Below are positions 15,548 to 22,854 of a stretch of 64,000 nucleotides of DNA, piece after piece; the first letter of the stretch is position 1; every line of letters starts with the position of its first letter. Origin of the DNA: Natrinema amylolyticus_A. GTDB lineage: Archaea > Halobacteriota > Halobacteria > Halobacteriales > Natrialbaceae. The stretch is taken from contig NZ_JBHUDI010000006.1 of NCBI RefSeq assembly GCF_042678045.1, positions 62,001-126,000 of the forward strand, in the 5' to 3' direction. A program made the translations under genes and the position numbers. Under the pieces are notes generated by a model that worked only from the letters and a program-made list of their open reading frames with translations, was not told the DNA's origin and did not search any database.

Positions 15548-16699
15548 CTATCGTTCCTCCGGTGTCGTCATACGCTGTTCTCGGCGGTCCTCGGCTGGCT
15601 CGGTCCCGGGGGCATCAGCAACCCGAAAGCCGCCGGTCTCGGCCCGGCCGGTGAGTTCACGCTGTGGGTACGGGATCTTGATGCCTTCGGCTTCGAACGC
15701 GTTCTTGATCGCGTTGATCGCGGCGGTCCGGGCGTTCCAGTAGCGTCTGGCACTCGGTTTGTCGATCCAGAACCGAACCCCGAGCACGACCGCGGAGTCA
15801 CCGAAGGATTTGCCGACGACCTGTGGGGATGGTGCCGCCAGCGCGTCGTCGACCTCGTCGACCGCCGCTTTTGCGAGGTCACCAGCCCGTTCGATGTCGG
15901 CCTCGTAATCGACGCCGACCTCGATCTCGACACGGAGTCGCCCCCGTCTCGAGCGGTTGGTCACCATACTCGTCGAGATGACGTCGTTGGGGATCATGAT
16001 GTACTCGCCGTCGAACGACCGAATGCGGGTGTTGACGATCGAGATGTCGGTAACGATCCCTTCGTCCCCCTCGACTTCGATCCAGTCGCCGATCTCGAAC
16101 GGCCGGGCGAACATCAGGACGAAGCCCGCGAGCATGGTTCCCAGCGTCTGACGGGCAGCCATACCCAGCACGATACCGAGAAAGCCGGCCCCGACGAGGA
16201 GGCTTCCGAGATCCTCGATCCAGATCCCCAGCACGACGACGAGCGAGACTGTCCAGATGATTACCTGCGAGAGTCGATGGGTGACCTGCCGCTGGTGTTC
16301 GGTGACTGCCGCCGTCGAGTCCATGACCTCCTCGATCACCCGTCGAACGAATCGCGCGACGATGACCGTCAATACGATCAGGAGAAAGGACACGACTGCT
16401 CGCGGAACAGTGTTGCCGCCCGGGTCCAGCCCCGCATAGATCCGCTGGAGTTCGTCCGTCCGACCCCACACACCGGTTACAACAGCAGCACTCACCACAC
16501 AGACGCCGATAAGCACCGTCATCGAAACGATATCGGCGTGCAGCGGTTTCGTCCGGTCGGCCAGCCGCTCGTGAAGCCACCGGTAGGAAAGTAACACGGC
16601 GACGACGATCCCAACCGCTATGAACGACACCACGAGTTTCAGCGGCGTCGTCGGGAACAGCTCCGACAGCCAGTCGAGCCGTGTCAAGAGTCCGGACAT
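15548..16699 (-). CDS. MscS-family mechanosensitive channel
   Basis: A 383-residue membrane protein. About four N-terminal helices are followed by the MscS pore helix and beta domain: GAGFLGIVLGMAARQTLGTMLAGFVLMFARPFEIGDWI and TDISIVNTRIRSFDGEYIMIPN are diagnostic. The last ~70 residues are a polar cytoplasmic vestibule plus tail. Such channels release solutes during hypo-osmotic shock, plausible for a halophile facing dilution. It sits within the ribosome-biogenesis string, adjoining hemK2 without a gap, and is separated from ksgA by palindromic repeat copy C. Confidence 0.9.
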   Translation of the reverse strand: MSGLLTRLDWLSELFPTTPLKLVVSFIAVGIVVAVLLSYRWLHERLADRTKPLHADIVSMTVLIGVCVVSAAVVTGVWGRTDELQRIYAGLDPGGNTVPRAVVSFLLIVLTVIVARFVRRVIEEVMDSTAAVTEHQRQVTHRLSQVIIWTVSLVVVLGIWIEDLGSLLVGAGFLGIVLGMAARQTLGTMLAGFVLMFARPFEIGDWIEVEGDEGIVTDISIVNTRIRSFDGEYIMIPNDVISTSMVTNRSRRGRLRVEIEVGVDYEADIERAGDLAKAAVDEVDDALAAPSPQVVGKSFGDSAVVLGVRFWIDKPSARRYWNARTAAINAIKNAFEAEGIKIPYPQRELTGRAETGGFRVADAPGTEPAEDRREQRMTTPEER

Positions 16700-16768
16700 G
16701 CGTTCGTCTCTCCGACCTGTCGTCCGCGCAGCTTTGAGTATCCGTTGGTTGGGGCCGCGACTCGAGTC

Positions 16769-16850
16769 ATACGGACTCCTGTCAGTGGGTGCCGGCGCAT
16801 CCGCGACCTGTCCTGCGGGTGCGCCGGTAACTCGGGACAGCAGACCGTAT
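16769..16850 (+). repeat. Dispersed palindromic repeat, copy C (82 bp)
   Basis: ATACGG...CCGTAT with inner GCCGGCGCA pairing to TGCGCCGGT. The terminal T (16850) is the last base of the ksgA stop codon on the minus strand, as in copy B at metE2. It separates ksgA from mscS and could act as a 3' hairpin. Confidence 0.85.
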
Positions 16851-17689
16851 TAGCCGTCGTCGGGCTCGCCGACCTCCCACGCGAGTTGGGCCAGCGCGGC
16901 GAACTCGGCAGGAGCCATCGCCCCAGCTCGCTTTTGGAGGACGTCGTCATCGGCCGCATCGACGACTGCCTCCGGCTCTGCGAGCCCGGAGATATGCGCC
17001 GTGTTCCGGATCGCGTTCCGGATCGTCTTCCGGCGCTGGGTGAACAACGCCTTGACGAACCGCAAGAAGAAGTCCTCGTCATCGACCTCGTAGTCGGGTT
17101 CGCGCGGGACCGCGCGAATCACCGCGCTCTGGACCGCCGGCGGCGGCGAAAACGCCTCCTTCGGGATCGACTCGACGAGTTCGATGTCCGCGTAGTGCTG
17201 ACTCGAGACCGAGAGTCGACCGTACTCGCTCGTCCCGGACTCGGCGACCATCCGCTCGGCGAACTCCTGTTGAAACATCAAGACGAGCGGCTTCTTTTCC
17301 GGAAACAGCCGGAAGGCGATCTCGCTCGAGACGCCGTAGGGCAGGTTCGAGACCGACGCCGAGAAGTCAGGCAGGTCGACCGCGAGAGCGTCACCCTCGA
17401 TCACGGTCAGGTCGCCAGCCGCGATCTCGTCGACGAACTCCTCGCGCAGGAACGCGGCGAGGTCGCGGTCGCGCTCGACGACAGTTACCTCGTCGCCGAC
17501 CGCGAGCAACCGGTCGGTCAGTACGCCCGTTCCACCGCCGATCTCGAGTAAGTGACTTGTGTCGGCGTCGATCTCCGTGAGATACGTCGGCAGTCGGTCG
17601 AGGACGCGATCGTCGACGAGAAAGTGCTGGTCGCGATCCGGATCGCCGCGGATTCCTGCCCGGGCGATCAGTGCGTCTGGATCTCTCAT
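16850..17689 (-). CDS. ksgA: rRNA small-subunit dimethyladenosine transferase KsgA/Dim1
   Basis: A 279-residue enzyme that dimethylates the two adjacent adenosines in the helix 45 loop of 16S rRNA. Motifs: DQHFLVDDRVLDRL at the N-terminus, LEIGGGTGVLTDRLL (SAM motif I), and SNLPYGVSSEIAFRLF, the catalytic NLPY. The C-terminal helical domain includes KALFTQRRKTIRNAIRN. ATG 17689 is chosen because homology starts there; upstream in-frame codons run antisense to DUF655. It continues the DUF655-ksgA-mscS-hemK2 order. Confidence 0.93.
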   Translation of the reverse strand: MRDPDALIARAGIRGDPDRDQHFLVDDRVLDRLPTYLTEIDADTSHLLEIGGGTGVLTDRLLAVGDEVTVVERDRDLAAFLREEFVDEIAAGDLTVIEGDALAVDLPDFSASVSNLPYGVSSEIAFRLFPEKKPLVLMFQQEFAERMVAESGTSEYGRLSVSSQHYADIELVESIPKEAFSPPPAVQSAVIRAVPREPDYEVDDEDFFLRFVKALFTQRRKTIRNAIRNTAHISGLAEPEAVVDAADDDVLQKRAGAMAPAEFAALAQLAWEVGEPDDG

Positions 17690-17763
17690 TGCCGTCGCTA
17701 TGACGAGAAGCGGTGTAAACGCACTGTCTTGGCCGCGAGAAACCGACCGCCGACACCTGTCGA

Positions 17764-18360
17764 TTATTGGTTCTGTTCCTGCTCGCGCCGGCCCACGAAG
17801 GTCTGGTACTTGAGGTCGTCGTCGCGCAACTCCTCGAGAATGCGATCGACGAGGATCTGATCGGGATCGTGGAGCCCGGAGACGCGCTCGGACAGTTCCT
17901 CGAAGCTCTCGAAGGGTTTGCGTTTTCGCTCGTCGAGGATGCTGTTGCGGAGTTTCTTCCCGATCCCCGGCAGCAGATTCAGCTGGTGGAGCCGCAGCGT
18001 AATCGGCTGGGCGTCGTTGTAGAAGTCGACGAAGCGCTCTTCGTACTCTTCGACGAGATCGGCGACGACGTACTCGAGTTCCGACTTGGCACCCGAGGAG
18101 AGGTCGTCGTACTCGACGCGGTGGCACTCGGTGACGACGTCCCGCTCGGCGGGGGGTTCGACGACGACCTCGCTCCCGATCGTGAGCCGTTCGTCCTCGT
18201 CGAACGCGACCTGATAGAGTTGGAAGTCGTCGATACCGACAGCATACCCTGCCGGTGACTTCGCGTACTGCGGTCGGCCGTCGTCAGACAGCCCGTGTGC
18301 GAGGTAATCCAACACGACCGCGCGCCGAACGTCCGTCTCGTCGCCATCGGCTTCGCTCAT
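17764..18360 (-). CDS. DUF655 nucleic-acid-binding protein
   Basis: A 198-residue archaeal protein next to ksgA. The N-terminal part is OB-like beta structure. Residues ~125-195 hold a helix-hairpin-helix: LNLLPGIGKKLRNSILDERKRKPFESFEEL. The family occurs between rpoF and ksgA in many archaea and is presumed to bind nucleic acid. A well-placed TATA-like box (18384-18392) shows that it has its own leaderless promoter, so the transposon directly upstream need not silence it. Confidence 0.88.
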   Translation of the reverse strand: MSEADGDETDVRRAVVLDYLAHGLSDDGRPQYAKSPAGYAVGIDDFQLYQVAFDEDERLTIGSEVVVEPPAERDVVTECHRVEYDDLSSGAKSELEYVVADLVEEYEERFVDFYNDAQPITLRLHQLNLLPGIGKKLRNSILDERKRKPFESFEELSERVSGLHDPDQILVDRILEELRDDDLKYQTFVGRREQEQNQ

Positions 18361-18383
18361 TATCGTTTGCTACGGCGACGGCG

Positions 18384-18392
18384 TACTTAAAG
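18384..18392 (-). promoter_or_regulatory. TATA-like box for DUF655
   Basis: CTTTAAGTA on the minus strand, centred 28 bases before the ATG at 18360. It lies between the gene and the left side of the TnpB element, so the promoter is intact. Confidence 0.6.
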
Positions 18393-18489
18393 AGTCGGCT
18401 CACTTTCACGAGCCGTCCCGCAGGCTGTCCGACTTCCAGTTGGTGGGTTGTGGATCGGCGAGCCGATTTCTGCGAGAATCAGTGACCGA

Positions 18490-19925
18490 ACGGCGTTTAG
18501 CGGTGGCGCTGAGGGTGCTAAGCCCCCGCCCTCACGGAGCGATCGGAGAGAGCGAGTACGGCGGGGATACGGCACCCGCACGAGTCTCAAACATGCTCAA
18601 ACCAGAATATTTACCGTCGAATCTGTCGTATGTAGCGATACATCGGATGATATACAGCCCTCGCTTCCGATTGCTCCCAACCACGGAGCAACGTGAAGCG
18701 ATGGACTGGACCCGGGACATCGTGCGCCAGACCTACAACCACGCACTCTGCGAGTTCAACAAAATCCCCAACGATGCGGGCACGCTCCGCCAGCGCGTCT
18801 GGAGCATCCGCGACAGGCTGCCCACGATGAAAAACTGGTGGCCCGACCTGAAACAGGTCTACTCCACCGTCCTGCAGAAGGCCGTCGAGCGTATCCGAGA
18901 CAACATCGAAAACCTCGGGAAGCTCAAAGCCAAGGGCTACAACGTAGGATCGTTGAACTGGAAAAAGCCCCGAGAGTACAGGAGTTTCACGTACCGCCAA
19001 TCAGGCTTCGAACTCGACAAGAAGAGTGGCCCGAACGGACGCGGACTCCTCGTCCTCACGAAACTCAGGGGTAAAACCCGCGAAATTCCGATTCGCCTCC
19101 ATCGAGACCTTCCAGACCACGAGCAGATCAAAGAGGTGACTCTCAAGAAAGAGCCGACCGGCGCGTGGTACGTCTCGTTCTGCATTAAGACGGATGAGCC
19201 CGAGACACCCGCCGTCGAAGACATCCATCCCGATGACACCGTGGGTCTTGACCTCGGTGTGCTAAACTTCATTCACGATTCGGATGGGCGCTCGATCGGG
19301 CGGCTCGACTTGTCCGCTGACCGCGAGCGGCTCGAACGCGAGCAACGCTCGCTCTCTCGAAAAGAGTGCGAATCACACAACTGGGAGAAGCAACGCCGCC
19401 GTGTCGCGGAAGTCCACGCCCGGATGTCAAACAAGAAGCGGGACTTCAAGCACAAGCTCGCGCATTTCTACACCACCGAGTACGACGCCGTCTTCGTCGA
19501 AGACCTCTCGGTAAAGGAGATGCTCGAATCACCGGAGAATGCACGGAACAAGGCCGAGGTCGGGTGGCGCGATTTCATTACCATCCTCGAACACCACGGC
19601 GAGAAGAGCGGCTGTCACGTCAAAGAAGTCGAGCCGCGCGGAACGACCACGGAGTGCGCCTCGTGCGGCGTTTCGACGTGGAAGCCCCTCTGGAAACGCG
19701 AGCATTCGTGTCCGGCATGCGGGTTCGAACTGGACAGGGATTGGAACGCGTCGGTGAACGTGCTGTCGCGTGGTCTTGACACACTAGGAGTGGTTCACTC
19801 CGAATCTACGCCCGTGAAGACTGCGACCGCTGTGGACTCGGTTTCCGTGTCTGCAAGTCGCGTCGTCGAAACGGGAAGTCCCACCCTCAAGGAGCCGCCG
19901 AAGGCGGCGAGTAGGGCGGGGTAGT
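18490..19925 (+). mobile_element. IS200/IS605-group (IS1341-type) element carrying only tnpB
   Basis: One complete tnpB and no tnpA. A left subterminal hairpin TGAGGG...CCCTCA is at about 18510-18536. At the right end the last tnpB codons and 3' end contain GCCGCCGAAGGCGGC followed by gagtagggcgggg, as in TnpB-associated guide-RNA scaffolds. The exact left end cannot be fixed without another copy. The right end lies within a few bases of the rpoF stop codon. No target duplication is expected in this group. It is inserted opposite to the direction of the host operon. Confidence 0.8.
18647..19924 (+). CDS. tnpB: TnpB RNA-guided nuclease (IS1341-type)
   Basis: A 425-residue TnpB beginning MIYSPRFRLLPTTEQREAMDW. 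All three RuvC acidic residues are present: Asp202 in VGLDLGVLNF, Glu285 in VFVEDLS and Asp365 in LDRDWNASVNVL. The zinc ribbon is intact (CASCG...CPACG). TnpB proteins are transposon-encoded nucleases that cut DNA matching a guide read from the element's right flank, next to a target-adjacent motif. The frame runs to the very right end of the element, so the last ~35 codons overlap the predicted guide-RNA scaffold. In-frame codons extend upstream to 18440, but family homology starts at 18647. Confidence 0.92.
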   Translation: MIYSPRFRLLPTTEQREAMDWTRDIVRQTYNHALCEFNKIPNDAGTLRQRVWSIRDRLPTMKNWWPDLKQVYSTVLQKAVERIRDNIENLGKLKAKGYNVGSLNWKKPREYRSFTYRQSGFELDKKSGPNGRGLLVLTKLRGKTREIPIRLHRDLPDHEQIKEVTLKKEPTGAWYVSFCIKTDEPETPAVEDIHPDDTVGLDLGVLNFIHDSDGRSIGRLDLSADRERLEREQRSLSRKECESHNWEKQRRRVAEVHARMSNKKRDFKHKLAHFYTTEYDAVFVEDLSVKEMLESPENARNKAEVGWRDFITILEHHGEKSGCHVKEVEPRGTTTECASCGVSTWKPLWKREHSCPACGFELDRDWNASVNVLSRGLDTLGVVHSESTPVKTATAVDSVSVSASRVVETGSPTLKEPPKAASRAG

Positions 19926-20282
19926 TCACACGTACCGTGCGACGACGTTGAGAATGTCGTCGAGTTCGTCCCCCGACAGCGAGTAGCGCTGCTGTGCGTA
20001 CACCGACCGGAGTTCGTCCCGGTCCTGTGGCAGGAGGTTGGCGATCTTGTAGGCCGTCGGTTCGTCGACCTTCTCGAGGTCCTGGAGGTCCTCGACGAGT
20101 GCCTGAGCCTCCTCAGGATCGAGAACGGCGAACCGATTGGCGTGTTCGATCGCGCGCGCGAGTTCGTAGCGCAGCTCGCGATCCTCGTCCATCGCGCGTT
20201 CGGCTTCGATGTCGGCGAGCAGCTCCTTCGTCTCCGAGACCGTCAGGAACTCCTCGTCGACGATCTCTTTGAAGATCGTCAT
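19926..20282 (-). CDS. rpoF: RNA polymerase subunit RpoF (Rpb4)
   Basis: A 118-residue archaeal Rpb4 homologue. With RpoE (Rpb7) it forms the stalk of RNA polymerase. Typical features are the N-terminal EIVDEEFLTVSETKELL, the helical middle and the C-terminal HRDC-like segment NLLPQDRDELRSVYAQQRYSLSGDELDDIL. It follows rpl21e after a 6-bp gap, the standard archaeal order. The TnpB element begins one base beyond its stop codon and separates it from the usual downstream neighbour DUF655. Confidence 0.92.
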   Translation of the reverse strand: MTIFKEIVDEEFLTVSETKELLADIEAERAMDEDRELRYELARAIEHANRFAVLDPEEAQALVEDLQDLEKVDEPTAYKIANLLPQDRDELRSVYAQQRYSLSGDELDDILNVVARYV

Positions 20283-20288
20283 CCCTGT

Positions 20289-20597
20289 TCAGATCCGGCT
20301 CTTTTCCTGATTCTGTGCGCGCAGGTGGGCCGCAGTTACGAGCAGCGTCTTGTCCTTGCCGCCGTCGTTGATCTGGACTTTGAACGCGCTGCCCTGTTTA
20401 CCGATCACTTCGCCGGTACGACCGTCGAAGCGCGGGTGGAAGCGGCCGTCCGCGACGCTTGGGTCGATCTTCAGGTGGACTTTCTCACCCTCCTCGTACT
20501 CCTGAATCGCACGCTGTGGTGGCGACGTGCCACGGTCTCGAGGATCGTTTGCGAGCTTTCGCCGGGTTCCCTGACGAGGGCCATTAGATTTCGGCAT
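20289..20597 (-). CDS. rpl21e: Large ribosomal subunit protein eL21
   Basis: A 102-residue ribosomal protein beginning MPKSNGPRQGTRRKL, with EYEEGEKVHLKIDPSV and HPRFDGRTGEVIGKQGSAFKV, the signature SH3-like core of eL21. The length is slightly above the archaeal norm because of a C-terminal tail. ATG 20597 is supported by homology and by a strong TATA box 30 or so bases upstream. It heads the eL21-RpoF operon. Confidence 0.95.
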   Translation of the reverse strand: MPKSNGPRQGTRRKLANDPRDRGTSPPQRAIQEYEEGEKVHLKIDPSVADGRFHPRFDGRTGEVIGKQGSAFKVQINDGGKDKTLLVTAAHLRAQNQEKSRI

Positions 20598-20627
20598 AGT
20601 CGTACGACCGCTTTGTCCGGTGATGGT

Positions 20628-20635
20628 TATAAAAC
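20628..20635 (-). promoter_or_regulatory. TATA box of the rpl21e-rpoF operon
   Basis: TTTTATAA on the minus strand, the best TATA match in this part of the window, about 34 bases before ATG 20597. It implies a leader of only a few bases. Confidence 0.65.
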
Positions 20636-20735
20636 ACACGTATTCGGGTTGCTCGAGTGTGGCCCTCGCGTCGTGAGCAGCGAGGGTGAACGCGGGACAC
20701 CCACACCTATCGTGCTGGCAGCGCATGCTCGTCGT

Positions 20736-21419
20736 ATGCAAGACGAAGACGACGCTGGCGTGCATACGCTTCCGATCACGATCGAATACGGTGGGCGAGA
20801 ACTGACGGTCACACCCGTACTCGTCGAGACCAACCGCGGGCTCGTCCTCTGCGACGTGGGACCACAGGGTGCCGTCGACGGCCTCGAGACCCACCTGCGA
20901 AGCCTGGGCTACGACCTCGAGGACATCTGGCTCGTAGTCCTCACCCACCACGACGGGGACCACGCTGGTGGACTGTCAGAACTGAAAGAGCGCGTCGATG
21001 CAGTCGTCGCGACCCACCACGCGGAAGCGCCGTACGTCGCCGGCGAGCGCGAGCCGATCAAGGGCGACGGCGATCGCTACCCGCCCGTCGCCGTCGATAT
21101 CGAACTGGCCGACGGGGTTCGGATTCCGACGGTCGCCGGCCCCATGGAGGTCGTCGCGACACCCGGCCACGCGCCAGGTCATCTCTCGCTGTACTTCCCC
21201 GATGGAAACCTGCTCGTCGCGGGTGACGCGCTCGTCGCGGACGGAGGTGAGCCGCTCGCCGGCCCGAAACCGCAGTTCACGCCCGACATGGATCGCGCGA
21301 TCGAGTCCGTTGGGACGCTCGCCGAGCTCGAGGTCGACCACACGCTGTGCTATCACGGCGGCTACGTCCCGGAGGGAAGTGACAGGATTCGCGAGATTTA
21401 CGAGCAGTTACGCGAGTGA
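20736..21419 (+). CDS. Metallo-beta-lactamase-fold hydrolase
   Basis: A 227-residue single-domain enzyme. The metal motif is LTHHDGDHAGG, so the canonical second His of H-x-H-x-D-H is Asp, a variant also found in some lactonase-like members. Further ligands are TPGHAPGHLSLY and GDALV, with a final CYHGGYVP. The family hydrolyses thioesters, lactones or phosphodiesters; the substrate is unknown. Start ATG 20736 follows the divergent rpl21e promoter region and a weak TATA-like CCTATC. Confidence 0.85.
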   Translation: MQDEDDAGVHTLPITIEYGGRELTVTPVLVETNRGLVLCDVGPQGAVDGLETHLRSLGYDLEDIWLVVLTHHDGDHAGGLSELKERVDAVVATHHAEAPYVAGEREPIKGDGDRYPPVAVDIELADGVRIPTVAGPMEVVATPGHAPGHLSLYFPDGNLLVAGDALVADGGEPLAGPKPQFTPDMDRAIESVGTLAELEVDHTLCYHGGYVPEGSDRIREIYEQLRE

Positions 21420-21422
21420 TGC

Positions 21423-21490
21423 TGAGAATCCGTACGGTCGCCGTCAGCGTGCTGGCCGCAGGCGACCACAGGACTGAAGCGGAATTCTCA
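21423..21490. repeat. Imperfect palindromic element between two plus-strand genes
   Basis: Outer arms TGAGAATCCG and CGGAATTCTCA, inner arms GGTCGCC and GGCGACC, and a core GTGCTGGCC. It starts three bases after the MBL gene's stop codon and ends 26 bp before the next gene. It may be a terminator, a processed small RNA or a mobile palindrome; no second copy was seen in the window. Confidence 0.5.
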
Positions 21491-21516
21491 TCGGTGTCGA
21501 CGACCAAAACGGGATA

Positions 21517-21960
21517 ATGCGACTCGAACTCCGCGTCTGTCAGCACTGTCTCGATGGCGATCACGGCAACGAGCGTCGCACTGCGCTTCTCAACGACATG
21601 GTCAACTGCGCCGAACAGATCAAGGAACACAAGGACGTCCTCGACCTCGATGCGGTCCACATCCGGAAAGTCAGGGACGACGAACCGGGGAAACCGGCGG
21701 CGCTGCCGGTCGTCTCGGCGACGATCCAGAACGACCAGATCGTCTTGAACGACACGCAACTCGTCGCTGAGGGCCAGGACGGAAACATGCTCGTCTACAC
21801 CAACCCCGACGACGTGCTGACCGTCCTCGCGGGGAACCTGGACGAAATCAGCAAGGCCGTCACCGACGACGTGACCGTCGACCTCTCGCCGATCGGCGCA
21901 GAGATCGTCTCGCAAGCAAACCTCGGTGCGGACCGCGGCGATCAGGAACAGAGCCAGTAA
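21517..21960 (+). CDS. Conserved haloarchaeal protein of unknown function
   Basis: A 147-residue soluble protein that I do not recognise. It begins MRLELRVCQHCLDGDHGNER, with a Cys-x2-Cys-like pair and His residues that could bind a metal. The middle is mixed alpha/beta (ALPVVSATIQNDQIVLNDTQL), and a helical segment NLDEISKAVTDDV precedes an acidic tail. No signal peptide or membrane helix is present. It stands between a palindromic element and a terminator-like hairpin, so it is probably monocistronic. Confidence 0.6.
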   Translation: MRLELRVCQHCLDGDHGNERRTALLNDMVNCAEQIKEHKDVLDLDAVHIRKVRDDEPGKPAALPVVSATIQNDQIVLNDTQLVAEGQDGNMLVYTNPDDVLTVLAGNLDEISKAVTDDVTVDLSPIGAEIVSQANLGADRGDQEQSQ

Positions 21961-22012
21961 GCGCTCGTCGTCGACCGTTCCCGTCCTGACTCACGTTCTG
22001 GTGACGATCCGT

Positions 22013-22038
22013 CCAGTAGCGACAGCGACCGCTACTGG
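22013..22038 (+). terminator. Hairpin downstream of the 21517 gene
   Basis: Perfect 9-bp stem CCAGTAGCG/CGCTACTGG with an 8-base loop, followed by an A/T-rich ACTATTATTG. It lies between convergent genes and could end transcription of the plus-strand gene. Confidence 0.5.
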
Positions 22039-22110
22039 CGGACTATTATTGTCGGCTGCTGGCCGCGAGTGGCCCAGCGCCGAAACGGCTGAAAAACGGA
22101 CGCTCGCCGT

Positions 22111-22377
22111 TTAGATACGGCCGACGTTCTCGACGCCGACGCTTTCGACGCCGTCGACCTCGGTGAAGTTCTCCTCGACCGTCTCCGTGCCGCCCGCACT
22201 GTCGGGGACGATCACGGTCGGGTAGAGCGCAACGAGGCCGAACGCGACTTCCTCACGCTCGACGCCGTTGATCTTCGCACCCTCGGGGAGGGTACTCTCG
22301 AGGCGCTCCTGGAGCGCGTCGAGGTCGATTTCGGGGCTGTCCGGCATGACCTTGATTTTGGCAGCGACTTTTCCCAT
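22111..22377 (-). CDS. ef1b: Translation elongation factor 1-beta
   Basis: An 88-residue archaeal EF-1 beta, the guanine-nucleotide exchange factor for EF-1 alpha. It starts MGKVAAKIKVMPDSPEIDLDAL and shows the ferredoxin-like pattern with INGVEREEVAFGLVALYPTVIV and ENFTEVDGVESVGVENVGRI. ATG 22377 lies five bases after the stop of the upstream zinc protein gene, forming a two-gene translation-related operon. The length is exactly typical for archaea. Confidence 0.95.
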   Translation of the reverse strand: MGKVAAKIKVMPDSPEIDLDALQERLESTLPEGAKINGVEREEVAFGLVALYPTVIVPDSAGGTETVEENFTEVDGVESVGVENVGRI

Positions 22378-22382
22378 GGTAG

Positions 22383-22562
22383 TTACGGGCCGGTGAAACC
22401 GCAGTCGGGACACTCATAGAGGTTGCTCTGCTTGCGACATTTGGCACAGCGGTAGATCTGCTGGCCGCAGTCGGGACACTTGAACGCAGCGGCGTTCGTG
22501 CCCGCGATGTTGAGCCCGCAAGAGACACAGGAGCGTGTCTCTCGGTCGTCGGTCGTACTCAT
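22383..22562 (-). CDS. HVO_2753-type small zinc-finger protein
   Basis: A 59-residue micro-protein with four CxxC-type knuckles: CVSCG, CPDCG, CAKC and CPDCG, and the conserved AGTNAAAFKCPDCGQQIYRC core. The Haloferax volcanii relative HVO_2753 has been reported as a zinc-binding protein needed for swarming and biofilm formation. It lies directly upstream of EF-1 beta and is probably co-transcribed with it. A TATA-like box about 26 bases upstream of ATG 22562 predicts a leaderless mRNA, although GGAGGT also occurs just before the ATG. Confidence 0.9.
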   Translation of the reverse strand: MSTTDDRETRSCVSCGLNIAGTNAAAFKCPDCGQQIYRCAKCRKQSNLYECPDCGFTGP

Positions 22563-22584
22563 ACACCTCCTTTCCCGCCCGCCG

Positions 22585-22592
22585 TTTTTAAC
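22585..22592 (-). promoter_or_regulatory. TATA-like box of the zinc-protein/EF-1 beta operon
   Basis: TTAAAAA on the minus strand inside a small palindrome CCGTTTTTAACGG, about 26 bases before the ATG at 22562. Confidence 0.5.
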
Positions 22593-22854
22593 GGTTGTCT
22601 TTCGACGGCTGCTCGAGCGAGTCGTGATCGGAGACGACCAGCACGTCCGCGACTCGAGACGGCGAGTGACGGTCGTCGCGTTTTCAGAGTCCGAAAAGAC
22701 GGTGACGGTTACTTTATACCCCGGTCGAAACGTGGAAGTGAGGTCCGGTTGTTCGACGCCCGACCGGACCTCCGCCTCTGACATCTCACTGCGTCGCCGG
22801 AATTCGGACCGACAGTATCAACATTCAAAGTCGTGCCCGTCCTACGGCGAGTGA

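Noticed and set aside
15347..16594. 415-codon plus-strand frame opposite hemK2 and mscS
   Set aside because: It is antisense to two genes with strong family motifs; the composition (Asp/Arg/Val-rich) is typical of a shadow frame.
18440..18646. N-terminal extension of tnpB from 18440
   Set aside because: These 69 codons cross the left subterminal hairpin and have no TnpB similarity; the family start MIYSPRFRLLPT is at 18647.
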